A stretch of DNA of 64,000 bases from an uncultured Lachnospiraceae bacterium. Its GTDB lineage: Bacteria; Bacillota; Clostridia; Lachnospirales; Lachnospiraceae. Shown piece after piece: positions 1 to 8,091 of this stretch. Made by a program: the position numbers and the translations under genes. How positions within the stretch are numbered: position 1 is the stretch's first letter; each line of letters begins with the position of its first letter. The notes under the pieces were generated by a model, which was not told where the DNA came from, searched no databases, and was given only the letters and a program-made list of their open reading frames with translations. Location: assembly GCA_947178125.1 (NCBI GenBank), contig CAMWXB010000001.1:62001-126000 (forward strand), given 5' to 3'.

Positions 1-1570
1 CTTTTCCGGCATCTCCGGCCCTCGCCGCCTCTATGGAAGCGTTCAGCGCGAGAAGGTTCGTCTGTGAACTGATAGAAAGAATTTCTTCTGTCAGCGTATC
101 TATCTCCCGCACTTTCTGACTGTCCGCTATCGCCATTTCAAGTTCTTCTTTGGTTTCCTGATATAGCGCGACCGCCTCCTCGCTGGAAGTTTCCGAACTC
201 TCATGCTGCTTCCCGGCCCGTTCCATAATATCTCCCGACTGCTCCGCGGCTTCTCCTGCTTTCTTTGCCACCGCCTCGACCTCCAGATACAGTTCCTGTC
301 CGGTACTCTTTATTTTATCAGCCAGCTTTTTTGCCTCTGTCGTCTGATTCAATACCTGCAGCGTAGAGTCGGCGATTTCGGAAATATCCTTTGTCAGCAC
401 CGTCATTTTCGCGGAAGTTTCCTCCGCTATCGTACCAATGCTTCCTGCCTCTTGTTTCGTGTTCAGAATAATGCCCCTGATTTGCTGCTTTACTTCCACG
501 GTCGCCGTCTTAATCTGCTCTGTTTCGTTTTTATACTCTTTGGGAATACCCTTCTCACTGACAACATTTTCCGAAAAGTCGCCAGACGCAAATTGTTTCA
601 ACATCTGCACCGGCTCTAACATTTTTCCAATCAGTCCCGCCATAATAGCTGCGACAATCACTGTAATAAAAAGAGCAATGATAACCGCTACCGTAATCAT
701 GACGAGCAAAGAACTCCTGACGTTTGCCGTAGGCACGACCACGCCCATTTTCCACTGACTTCCGTCAATGCCCGCCGCTGCAAAATAGCATCTGCTGCCG
801 TCATAATCAGTAAGTTCTATCACACTGCCGCTTGTGCCGGATATCAAATCCATGAGCCCGGGCATAATATCCGTTACGAGAACCGCATTGTCCGCCGAAG
901 GTTCATATGCTTTATTTTTATGCGCCACATACTGCCCGCTGCTGTCTACCAGGAATCCATATACACCTTCCGCAAAGTCAATGCTCGCCGTCAGGTCTGT
1001 CACCGTGCCAAGCGTTACATCCAGTCCGATGACCGCCTCCAATTCATTATCTATATATACCGGCGATGCAATTGTCGTGCACATCTGATTCGTGATCACA
1101 TCCCAGTAAGGATCCGTTACAATAACCGTGCCTGCCGCGGCCGCCTGCTGAAACCAGCCGCGCTGTACAGGATCATATCCTTCCGGTATTTCCGCTTCTT
1201 TATTGGATTGAATGAACCTGCTGTCCTTTGTCCCGCAATATAAATTCAAAAGTTCTCCCCTGCCTGACGCAAAGGTATCCATGACGGACTGAATGAAATC
1301 GCTGTCCGTATTCTGCGCCGCTTCTATACTGTTTGCCGCTCCTTCTGCCAGCATCTTTTCATTTTCAATCCATGTATTAATTTCTTCCGCATACTTATCT
1401 GCATAAATCTGCAATGCCTCCGTCTGGTCTTTGATCAGGCGTCTTCCTGCTACGATAACAATGCCCATCGTAGTCAGTAAAATGCTCACCACAACCATAC
1501 AGATTACACTGATCGTCAATTTTCCTTTGATGGTTTTCCCCACGGTCCTGTACCTCGCTTCTATCATCAT
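1..1570 (-). CDS. Methyl-accepting chemotaxis protein, cut by the window edge
   Basis: About 523 residues are visible; the gene runs off base 1, so the end of the signalling domain is missing. After a short basic N-terminus there is a membrane segment (about residues 18-41). A periplasmic-type dCache sensor follows, with the family's signature stretches DPVQRGWFQQ and VTDPYWD, then a second membrane segment near 283-306 and a cytoplasmic HAMP/coiled-coil region. The last visible residues, QTNLLALNASIEAARAGD, are the conserved MCP hairpin tip that contacts CheA/CheW. The protein would sense a small extracellular ligand and signal to the flagellar motor. ATG at 1570 was chosen because in-frame stops lie just upstream; no strong ribosome binding site is seen. 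The ligand cannot be told from sequence. Confidence 0.93.
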   Translation of the reverse strand, partial: MMIEARYRTVGKTIKGKLTISVICMVVVSILLTTMGIVIVAGRRLIKDQTEALQIYADKYAEEINTWIENEKMLAEGAANSIEAAQNTDSDFIQSVMDTFASGRGELLNLYCGTKDSRFIQSNKEAEIPEGYDPVQRGWFQQAAAAGTVIVTDPYWDVITNQMCTTIASPVYIDNELEAVIGLDVTLGTVTDLTASIDFAEGVYGFLVDSSGQYVAHKNKAYEPSADNAVLVTDIMPGLMDLISGTSGSVIELTDYDGSRCYFAAAGIDGSQWKMGVVVPTANVRSSLLVMITVAVIIALFITVIVAAIMAGLIGKMLEPVQMLKQFASGDFSENVVSEKGIPKEYKNETEQIKTATVEVKQQIRGIILNTKQEAGSIGTIAEETSAKMTVLTKDISEIADSTLQVLNQTTEAKKLADKIKSTGQELYLEVEAVAKKAGEAAEQSGDIMERAGKQHESSETSSEEAVALYQETKEELEMAIADSQKVREIDTLTEEILSISSQTNLLALNASIEAARAGDAGK

Positions 1571-1698
1571 TATCTTTTGAGTGCTTTTTCCAGTTTATCA
1601 GAAAAAAGGGGAAGGATGATATGTTTGGGTACACATCGCATTTTTTAGGGTATTGTTTGTATCTATTCACGCCCACGCGACGCACGACGGGATTTTTT

Positions 1699-1730
1699 CC
1701 TGTTCTTCGCTGCCCGCGCAAATTTGGATT
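1699..1730 (-). repeat. Dispersed leader repeat, copy 1
   Basis: The 32 bases here match 21752-21783 at 28 of 32 positions (shared core CCTGTTCTTCGCT and CGCGCAAAT on the + strand). Both copies lie in the same orientation upstream of minus-strand genes, the chemotaxis receptor here and the 90-residue protein ending at 21315 there. The rest of the 1571-1869 interval shows no convincing gene. Confidence 0.55.
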
Positions 1731-1846
1731 GTACAAGCATATAAAACCCTATGGAGTATGCTCGCCTTTATCTTGACAGAACTATGCAGATGTGGATAGA
1801 TGCTGAGGATTCGTTGGAACTATGGCAAATAATTCTTAAGTCAAAA

Positions 1847-1883
1847 CAAGCACTAAATGATTTATAATGTCATTTGGTGCTTG
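1847..1883. terminator. Stem-loop terminator, possibly bidirectional
   Basis: A 14-bp stem (CAAGCACTAAATGA pairing with TCATTTGGTGCTTG, one G-T pair) encloses a 9-nt loop. T-rich tracts flank both sides (TTTTATA on +, TTTTGA on -). It lies at the end of the toxin remnant, whose stop codon falls inside the stem. Confidence 0.6.
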
Positions 1884-2022
1884 TTTTATAGATTTCGTCC
1901 TTGATACTGTCAACCTGTCCTTTGGCATTTTCGGGAGCAAATTTCTCATTTGCAATATATTCGTAAATGTGGTCTAATTCACGGATTGCTCTGGGGTTGA
2001 CTTTTACCTTGTATTTATCCAA
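1870..2022 (-). pseudogene. RelE/ParE-family toxin, C-terminally truncated
   Basis: A 50-residue product beginning DKYKVKVNPRAIRELDHIY matches the N-terminal half of RelE/ParE toxins, which usually run 90-100 residues. The conserved second half (the YRQLFVKN...IIYR strand region that carries the RNase or gyrase surface) is absent; the frame ends in TSTK and a stop inside a terminator hairpin. The presumed TTG start at 2022 overlaps the stop of the upstream antitoxin-like ORF, the usual coupling of such pairs. The fragment is probably inactive, the result of a 3' deletion. Confidence 0.6.
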
Positions 2023-2224
2023 AATGTTTTTTCTCCAATTCTGCAAAAACTATTTCTGCGTCAACTGCTTCTGCTCCGTTAGCAATTTCCTGCTCGGATT
2101 CGAAGATTGCTTGGCCAATGTGCATAAGAAACGACGCAATAATGACTGTAAGCGGATTCTTCTTTTTATCCTTCCGTCCCGTTTCGCCGGTAATCGGTCG
2201 GAATCCTTCTTCCGTTGGTTCCAA
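2015..2224 (-). CDS. Small antitoxin-like protein upstream of toxin remnant
   Basis: A 69-residue frame whose end, AEIVFAELEKKHFG, resembles the C-termini of antitoxins encoded directly before RelE/ParE toxins. A TTG at 2224 is the most likely start: it lies one base past the stop of the yhcG-like gene, and an AAGGG ribosome binding site sits about 7 nt upstream. The next ATG would leave only 36 residues. The frame overlaps the toxin remnant by 8 bases. The family is not securely recognised; the antitoxin role is inferred from position and the C-terminal motif. Confidence 0.45.
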   Translation of the reverse strand: MEPTEEGFRPITGETGRKDKKKNPLTVIIASFLMHIGQAIFESEQEIANGAEAVDAEIVFAELEKKHFG

Positions 2225-2225
2225 A

Positions 2226-3335
2226 TCAATGCCCTTCACTATACATTTGCTCGCTCTGCTTTTCTTTCTGCTGTAAATAAAACATGGTTTTTTGTATTTC
2301 AATTTCTTTTCGCAGTTCTTCTTCTGTCGGTAAATACAATTTATATTTTGATGCAAATAACTGCTCATTGCCATGAAGAACAGAATACCTTGCGATATCT
2401 TCATCAGTTTCTGTACAGAGTACAATACCCAATGTCGGATTATCGTCTGTACCTTTCTTCAATTCATCGTACATACGAATATACATGTCCATCTGTCCTA
2501 CATCCTGATGCGTAATTTTACCTGTTTTCAAGTCAATCAGAACAAAACACTTCAAAATGTAATTGTAAAATACAAGGTCTATAAAATAATCCTCTTTCTC
2601 TGTCTTGATATGCTGCTGACGAGCTACAAAAGCATATCCTTTTCCCATTTCCATCAAAAATTTCTGAATATTAGAAATAATACTGGTCTCCAAATCGGTT
2701 TCCGTAAAATCTGTATTGGACGATAATCCAAGGAATTCCGCTATGACAGGATTTTTGACAAATTCCAGCTTATCATTCTGGAAACCGGAAGTCTTTTCAA
2801 GCATTTCCTGTTCAACTAAATCTTTATGTTGAGACTGTAGTATGCGGTAATAATATTGTGTATTGATATTACGCTGTAAAGTGCGGACACTCCATGCATG
2901 CTCATACGCTTCTTTCTCATACCAACTGCGGGCAGCAGAATCTGCCACCTGTAGCAATACACGATAATGAGACCAGGAAAGCACTCCTTGAGATTTTCCA
3001 CACAATGTGTGGAAAATCTCAGGAAAACATTTATAAAAGGAATAGAAATTGTATAAATTAGTCTTTGTGAAACCTTTTCCATATAATTTTGTCAATTCTT
3101 GCGATAATTTTTTAATAATATTTGCGCCGTATTCTGCGCGGTTTTCACCCTTTAATTCTTCCTCTGCAATTCGGTATCCAATCAGCCAGTTTCTTTGCGA
3201 CAAAATTGTGTCAACTGCACGATAGGCTTGCCGTTGGGAAGTCTCTATAATATTTTGTATATCTGATAATATATTTTCTGATTTCTGGTATATACTCATA
3301 ATATCAGTATTTTCAGTTTTTATGGGTTCATTCAT
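2226..3335 (-). CDS. YhcG-like PD-(D/E)XK nuclease (DUF1016)
   Basis: A 369-residue protein with the DUF1016 architecture. The N-terminal helical half includes GENRAEYGANIIKKLSQEL and YNFYSFYKCFP. The C-terminal half is a PD-(D/E)XK fold with FVLIDLKTGKITHQDVGQM as the catalytic strand and NPTLGIVLCTETDEDIA after it. Full length for the family. Such proteins are found in defence islands and next to type I R-M genes; a restriction-like role is suspected but not established. Here the neighbours are a decayed toxin-antitoxin pair and a 42-codon hsdM scrap, which suggests an eroded defence locus. Confidence 0.85.
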   Translation of the reverse strand: MNEPIKTENTDIMSIYQKSENILSDIQNIIETSQRQAYRAVDTILSQRNWLIGYRIAEEELKGENRAEYGANIIKKLSQELTKLYGKGFTKTNLYNFYSFYKCFPEIFHTLCGKSQGVLSWSHYRVLLQVADSAARSWYEKEAYEHAWSVRTLQRNINTQYYYRILQSQHKDLVEQEMLEKTSGFQNDKLEFVKNPVIAEFLGLSSNTDFTETDLETSIISNIQKFLMEMGKGYAFVARQQHIKTEKEDYFIDLVFYNYILKCFVLIDLKTGKITHQDVGQMDMYIRMYDELKKGTDDNPTLGIVLCTETDEDIARYSVLHGNEQLFASKYKLYLPTEEELRKEIEIQKTMFYLQQKEKQSEQMYSEGH

Positions 3336-3521
3336 AATACACCTCTCACAGCCTTATGCTGTTGACATCGATCCACATATTTTAGTAACCTACATCTTTT
3401 ATTCAGCATAATCTTTCATCAACACTTTGATTCCATATTTATTGTTATCCTCTAAGAACTGCAATAAATTGTTCTTCTCTAATTACTATATATTTTTCTT
3501 TCCCGACACAATACGCAGAAC

Positions 3522-3650
3522 TTACAATTCCTTCATATCAACTAACTCCCAAGGCACTTTTCCGCATCCCGTAGTGAAGTATCCGGTCAATTTATCCGTA
3601 ATCGCCCATATTAAAGCTGCTTTTTCATTTATACTTGTGCTTAAATTCAT
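3522..3650 (-). pseudogene. hsdM N-terminal remnant
   Basis: A 42-residue frame starts MNLSTSINEKAALIWAI and continues TDKLTG. This is the beginning of type I DNA methyltransferase subunits (compare IWSIADLIREYYKPHEYG in the intact hsdM of this window). After 23 residues the similarity stops and the frame closes. The rest of the 3336-3748 interval holds no other convincing gene. I read it as a scar of a deleted type I R-M locus. Confidence 0.45.
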
Positions 3651-3687
3651 ATGGTATCCCTTCTGTATTTCTTAAAACATTCTCAAA

Positions 3688-3724
3688 ATTCCCGCCATGA
3701 CACACCTCTGCCAATGACGGGAAT
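3688..3724 (-). terminator. Terminator after the GltB-like gene
   Basis: ATTCCCG pairs with CGGGAAT around a long loop, and the minus-strand sequence after it is T-rich (TTTTGAGAATGTTTT). It lies 25 bases past the stop of the glutamate-synthase-like gene. Confidence 0.45.
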
Positions 3725-3748
3725 CTTATTTTTACTGCTTTTTACGCT

Positions 3749-5176
3749 TCAGGCATGTTCAATATTCGTATACTCCGCAATTTCTCTGCTAATCGTACAC
3801 AAATCATCTACCGATAATTCATGAATATCACTGTGTCCCGTAATTCTTGCGAAGGTCTTCATCTCTTCTGCGGAACAGCGCAGGTAATTGGAAACTCTTG
3901 CGGCTGCAGCATCGATATGCAGTCTCTCCCGCAGAACAGGATCCTGCGTTGCCACACCTACCGGACACATGCCAGAACCACAGATACGATACTGCTGGCA
4001 GGCCGCCGCCACCATCGCCGCCGATGCGACTGCTACGGCATCCGCTCCCATCGCGATTGCCTTGGCAAAATCCGAAGATACCCTGAGCCCGCCGGTAATC
4101 ACAAGATCAATCTGAGCATTGACGCTGTCAAGATATTTTCTCGCACGATACAGCGCATAAACCGTCGGCACACTTGTCGAATCACGGATGATCGCCGGAG
4201 ATGCGCCGGTTGCCCCGCCTCTTCCGTCAATCGTAATAAAATCAGGCTCGGCATACACGCAAAATTCCAAATCCTTTTCGATACGCCCTGCGGCAATCTT
4301 AATACCAATCGGTCTTCCCTCACTGCGCGTACGAAGCTCGCTTACCAGCTTCTTCAAATCGTCTTTCGTATCGATTCCCGGAAATTTTGACGGGCTGATA
4401 ACGTCTTTTCCTAACGGTTTATTCCGAATTTCCGCAATTTCCGGCGTCACTTTACCGCCTGGCAGATGACCGCCCATGCCCGGTTTCGTTCCCTGTCCGA
4501 TTTTAATCTCAATCGCATCCGCCGTTTTCAGATTTTCATCCGTCACACTATATAAATTGGGTACATATTCAAATATGTATTTATATGCGGCTTCTTTTTC
4601 CTCCGGCAGAATGCCGCCCTCACCGCTGCACATCGCCGTCCCGGCCATCGCGCTGCCTTTTGCCATCGCAATTTTGGTCTCTTTGGAAAGGGCCCCGAAT
4701 GACATATGGGAAATATATACCGGCATATCCAACACCATCGGCTTTTTCGCATGTTTTCCAATGACCGTCTGCAAAGATACTTCTGCATGTTCTTCCAATG
4801 GCATCGGATTTAACTGTGCTCCCAGCACGAGAATGTCATCCCAGCCCGGCATCTTCATCTCCGTTCCCATCGCCTCGATTGCTGATTTTCCGGTAACGGC
4901 CATCTCATGAATTTCCTTCATATAGCGGTAACTGCCGTCCGTCTTTCTCGTGTCTTTCGGATAGCTTAAATCCAATTCCCCGGTATTCTCCGCGCCTGCC
5001 ACTTTTTCTTCAGCGCTTTCTGCTTCATTTTCCGCCTTGCTCTCACTGCTTGTCTGTACCGGTTCCAGTTTCTCGACCGGCTGTTTGCACAACGGACATT
5101 CCGTTATCTCCGAAATCGACTTCCCCTCTTTTTCCTCGTCATAAACATACCCGCAGATACTGCATTTGTATACCAT
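3749..5176 (-). CDS. Rubredoxin-tailed glutamate-synthase-like FMN protein
   Basis: 475 residues. The first 45 form a rubredoxin-like knuckle with CSICGYVYDEE and CPLCKQP. An acidic linker follows, then the FMN-binding barrel of the large glutamate synthase subunit. Recognisable parts include GGHLPGGKVTPEIAEIR, PSKFPGIDTKDDLKKLV, TIDGRGGATGASP and the cysteine-rich CGSGMCPVGVATQDP. The glutaminase and central domains of complete GltB are absent, as in the short family common in anaerobes. It probably moves electrons to an amide-transfer or related reaction; the partner is not visible here. The start at 5176 is set by AGGAGG eight bases upstream; an in-frame ATG 18 bases earlier lacks such a site. 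Confidence 0.88.
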   Translation of the reverse strand: MVYKCSICGYVYDEEKEGKSISEITECPLCKQPVEKLEPVQTSSESKAENEAESAEEKVAGAENTGELDLSYPKDTRKTDGSYRYMKEIHEMAVTGKSAIEAMGTEMKMPGWDDILVLGAQLNPMPLEEHAEVSLQTVIGKHAKKPMVLDMPVYISHMSFGALSKETKIAMAKGSAMAGTAMCSGEGGILPEEKEAAYKYIFEYVPNLYSVTDENLKTADAIEIKIGQGTKPGMGGHLPGGKVTPEIAEIRNKPLGKDVISPSKFPGIDTKDDLKKLVSELRTRSEGRPIGIKIAAGRIEKDLEFCVYAEPDFITIDGRGGATGASPAIIRDSTSVPTVYALYRARKYLDSVNAQIDLVITGGLRVSSDFAKAIAMGADAVAVASAAMVAAACQQYRICGSGMCPVGVATQDPVLRERLHIDAAAARVSNYLRCSAEEMKTFARITGHSDIHELSVDDLCTISREIAEYTNIEHA

Positions 5177-5197
5177 AAAATTTCCTCCTATCATATA

Positions 5198-5599
5198 TTA
5201 TTGACCGTTTACTATCTTATCACGATATACTTTCCATCTTTCAAATGAAGTGGGCTTATCCGGGCTGATAAATTCACCTGTACTACAATCTATAAGCCGG
5301 GTATGCAAATCAGCCTCCAGCATCGCAAATACTTCTTTTGGCTCACCTCCTCTGATAAGCAGCATGACCGATTCCGTCTCCGCATCTTTCCCAACATTGA
5401 ACTCTATTGACCAGCTATTACAGTCCAGATTCTGCCATGACAAATTATCACAATTATAAACGGCTCCGAGTCTGGCTGAAATTTTCTTTATCTCACAGGC
5501 GATTTCTGTTTGATTGAACAAAATAATATTTTCGCTTTTTATCTCGTCTATTGCCTCATTGTTGGTTTTTGTTCTGATCATTATGACATCCCAACTCAT
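5198..5599 (-). CDS. Hypothetical protein, possible immunity-type
   Basis: 133 residues, soluble, no signal peptide. I do not recognise the family. It contains SWSIEFNVGKDAETESVMLL and ends ERWKVYRDKIVNGQ. It starts after GGGAGG with good spacing and lies 16 bases downstream of the DUF1963 gene on the same strand, so the two are probably cotranscribed. Small soluble proteins beside DUF1963 proteins often belong to polymorphic-toxin immunity arrays, but no toxin gene is in view, so this is only a suggestion. Confidence 0.55.
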   Translation of the reverse strand: MSWDVIMIRTKTNNEAIDEIKSENIILFNQTEIACEIKKISARLGAVYNCDNLSWQNLDCNSWSIEFNVGKDAETESVMLLIRGGEPKEVFAMLEADLHTRLIDCSTGEFISPDKPTSFERWKVYRDKIVNGQ

Positions 5600-5615
5600 T
5601 TATCGAATCCTCCCA

Positions 5616-6578
5616 TCAACCGCAATCCCATGTATACAGGACTTTCGAAAAATCACATTTGGCAAGATTCTCTGCGCTTATGAAAAAATTGCCTACGCCA
5701 TAGTCCCCCCACATGATTTCGTCGTCCCAACCGCTATCGCCGCCGCTTTCGCTGTCAAGTTGAAAAAGCAGGATATTGCAATTCCTGTATTCTTCGTTAT
5801 CCGCACGCGGGTCGCACTGTGTAAATACCGGATAACCGCCCAGCCCGCTTCCGGATTTGGCACGCACTTCATAAATCGCATCATAAAGTGCCTTATCGAC
5901 CTGACAGATTCCTTTCCTCCCATCGCGGTCAGCCCACATGCCGACTACATCTCCGCCAAAAAGCGTATTATAGCTTTCTGCAGCCGCCTGATCAAAACGA
6001 TAGTCACAAACGGTTATCGGACTCAAATCTCCTTCCCCCGCATTCAGCAAAAACTCTCCCGTAAAAGGATAATAATCCTCCTCACCGTCAAACTCAGGCA
6101 TATCCGCTTCCGATATCAGCTTTGCAGCATCGCCGATGATATTTTCATGATAAATAACGCGAAAACCATTCTGATAAAGACCATCATCAAAATTTATCCC
6201 ATAAACATCATCATCGTCACAGCCCGCAAAAAACTGTAAAATTCCCTTCTTTGGAAAGCCTTCCAGATGCGGCAGCTTTTCAAAATTAAGCTGTGCAAGC
6301 AATTTTAACGGCCGGCCCTTGAGATTTCCTTCCAAAACTTTTGGATATTCCATATTCTTCGGAAAATAGGGGACGCCTCCCAGCTTACTGTCAAATACCG
6401 AAGTTGACTTTACACGAACCGGTTTAAGCTTTAAATGGGGTAACGGCGGAAATTTCTCATCAAGCAGTTCAAACAGCGACTCCAACTTTTCCAATGTCTC
6501 CTGCGTAAACTCTCTCCTACTCGTTTTCAATTCTTCCCGAATCTCCTCTTCAACAGATTTTCTCTTTAAATCCGACAT
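5616..6578 (-). CDS. DUF1963 (YwqG-like) protein
   Basis: 320 residues with the DUF1963 signature: KLGGVPYFPKNMEYP, LKLLAQLNFEKLPHLEGFP and KKGILQFFAGCDDDDVYGI, then FTQCDPRADNEEYRNCNIL and LLFQLDSESGGDSGWDD near the end. Cytoplasmic, no signal peptide. YwqG-family proteins have no settled function; many members sit in immunity arrays of polymorphic toxins. The start has a clear GGAGGGAGG site. It is the first gene of a two-gene unit with the 133-residue protein downstream. Confidence 0.82.
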   Translation of the reverse strand: MSDLKRKSVEEEIREELKTSRREFTQETLEKLESLFELLDEKFPPLPHLKLKPVRVKSTSVFDSKLGGVPYFPKNMEYPKVLEGNLKGRPLKLLAQLNFEKLPHLEGFPKKGILQFFAGCDDDDVYGINFDDGLYQNGFRVIYHENIIGDAAKLISEADMPEFDGEEDYYPFTGEFLLNAGEGDLSPITVCDYRFDQAAAESYNTLFGGDVVGMWADRDGRKGICQVDKALYDAIYEVRAKSGSGLGGYPVFTQCDPRADNEEYRNCNILLFQLDSESGGDSGWDDEIMWGDYGVGNFFISAENLAKCDFSKVLYTWDCG

Positions 6579-6730
6579 AATACCTCCCTCCTGAATCTCA
6601 AAATTCTGCCATGATTATTTCCAATATCTTATTGCTAAAAAGTATAGCATATTATGCCAACACATACTATTCGTTTTCCCTTATATTTTCTTATTCGGCA
6701 GGAAACCCGAAAACCGCTTCGCACATATGC

Positions 6731-6759
6731 TTTTCGGACTGAGCAAAATATGATACAAT
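6731..6759 (+). promoter_or_regulatory. Candidate promoter of the GH5-esterase operon
   Basis: An extended -10, TGATACAAT (6751-6759), sits 17 bases after a weak -35-like TTTTCG (6731-6736). Transcription would begin at about 6765, within or just before the first hairpin, so nearly the whole leader to 6909 would be structured RNA. Confidence 0.45.
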
Positions 6760-6760
6760 A

Positions 6761-6909
6761 GACGCAAGCCCAGCGGCTTGCGTCACAAGAATTGCGCTGC
6801 AATTCTTGCTTACGCCACACGAAATTGATATTGAAGGGAAAAGGTTGAAAGAAAAGCGCTTTCAACTATTGATTTGAGTGTCTGCTGAAGCAGACAAATG
6901 GGTATAAAT
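6761..6909 (+). promoter_or_regulatory. Structured 5' leader: four successive stem-loops before the GH5 gene
   Basis: Four inverted repeats follow one another. GACGCAAGCC pairs with GGCTTGCGTC (6761-6784) and CAAGAATTGC with GCAATTCTTG (6786-6808), both perfect 10-bp stems. GTTGAAAG pairs with CTTTCAAC (6844-6866), and GTCTGC with GCAGAC (6880-6895) around a TGAA loop. The last ends exactly 14 nt before the ATG at 6910. The last two stems with their ATTGATTTGAG linker recur before the lrp gene (54812-54890) and, partly degraded, before the Gfo/Idh gene (63443-63500), with the same 14-nt spacing. Confidence 0.7.
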
Positions 6910-8061
6910 ATGAAACGGAAAAAATATCTGATATCTGCCTTAATCATTGTTCTTAGTTTGAGTTTTAACCTGAACGGATGCGGACAGAAAGAAAACGTAA
7001 CTGACAACAAAAAGGAAACGGCTAACGACGCTGCAGCCAAAAACGAAACGGAGACAGAATCAATGAGCAGAGAAATAACGGAAGTAACAGAAGTCACAGA
7101 AGTAACAGAAAACACAACCAACACAGTAGAACCGAACAGCGCACAGACACCTCTCGCCTTACATGGCGCACTCCATGTAGAAGGCACCGCCCTGACGGAC
7201 AGTCATGGAAACCCGGTACAGCTTCGGGGAATGTCCACGCACGGTATCGCATGGTTCCCGGAATACATCAATTATGAAACATTCCGGTACCTGCGCGACG
7301 ACTGGCACACGAACTGCATCCGGCTTGCCATGTATACCGCAGAACCGGACGGCTACTGCAGTGACGGCAATCGGGAAGAATTGAAAAATCTGATCAAAAA
7401 CGGCGTGGAATATGCTTCCGAACTTGGCATGTATGTTATTATCGACTGGCATATCCTGAGCGACCAGAGCCCCCTCACCTATAAAACAGAGGCCATACAG
7501 TTTTTTGATGAGATGTCGAAGCTGTATGCAGGCTATGATAATGTCCTTTATGAAATCTGCAATGAACCCAACAATGCCGGAACATGGGATGCCGTATGCA
7601 CTTATGCCAATGAGGTGATTCCCGTTATCCGCGCAAACAATGCAGATGCCGTTATCCTTGTCGGCACGCCTACTTGGAGCCAGGATATCGATCAGGCGCT
7701 TGCCGCACCGCTCGACTATGAAAATATTATGTATGTCCTTCACTTTTATGCCGCGACCCACACGGACTGGCTCCGGGAACGGATGAAAACCTGCATCGAA
7801 AGCGGTCTCCCGGTCTTCGTCAGCGAATTTGGCATATGCGATGCTTCCGGCAACGGCGCAGTCGATACCGCACAGGGAGACGCCTGGAAAGAACTGATTG
7901 AAACATATAACGTCAGCTATCTATGCTGGAATCTCGCGAACAAAAACGAATCCAGCAGCATTCTTATTCCCGGCTGCCCAAAACTTTATGACTGGAGCGA
8001 TGCGGATCTGAGCGAACAGGGAAAATGGATTCGAGAATGGTTTTTAAGCGAGACAGAATAA
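6910..8061 (+). CDS. Glycoside hydrolase family 5 lipoprotein (endoglucanase type)
   Basis: 383 residues. A signal peptide ends in a lipobox (LNGC), so the enzyme is tethered outside the membrane; a Thr/Glu-rich linker follows. The catalytic barrel shows the GH5 landmarks: RGMSTHGIAWFPEY, VIIDWHILSD, the acid/base ICNEPNN (Glu about 219) and the nucleophile VFVSEFGICD (Glu about 306). It would cut beta-1,4-glucan or mannan; the substrate cannot be decided. The second ATG (6910) is preferred over 6898, because the equivalent layout before the Gfo/Idh gene puts the ribosome binding site between the two ATGs. The esterase gene follows after 30 bases. Confidence 0.9.
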   Translation: MKRKKYLISALIIVLSLSFNLNGCGQKENVTDNKKETANDAAAKNETETESMSREITEVTEVTEVTENTTNTVEPNSAQTPLALHGALHVEGTALTDSHGNPVQLRGMSTHGIAWFPEYINYETFRYLRDDWHTNCIRLAMYTAEPDGYCSDGNREELKNLIKNGVEYASELGMYVIIDWHILSDQSPLTYKTEAIQFFDEMSKLYAGYDNVLYEICNEPNNAGTWDAVCTYANEVIPVIRANNADAVILVGTPTWSQDIDQALAAPLDYENIMYVLHFYAATHTDWLRERMKTCIESGLPVFVSEFGICDASGNGAVDTAQGDAWKELIETYNVSYLCWNLANKNESSSILIPGCPKLYDWSDADLSEQGKWIREWFLSETE

Positions 8062-8091
8062 ATAACAGCAGTTTTAGAAGGGAGCAAGCCA

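Noticed and set aside
203-619. Long + strand frame opposite the chemotaxis receptor gene
   Set aside because: The minus strand encodes a clear MCP over the whole interval; the + frame has no start signal or domain.
1751-1867. A 38-codon + strand ORF ending in the terminator hairpin
   Set aside because: No ribosome binding site, no recognisable motif, and it lies opposite the end of a toxin remnant; probably chance.
3427-3675. 82-codon + strand frame in the gap before the GltB-like gene
   Set aside because: The minus strand carries an hsdM-like remnant here and the + frame shows no motif or ribosome binding site.
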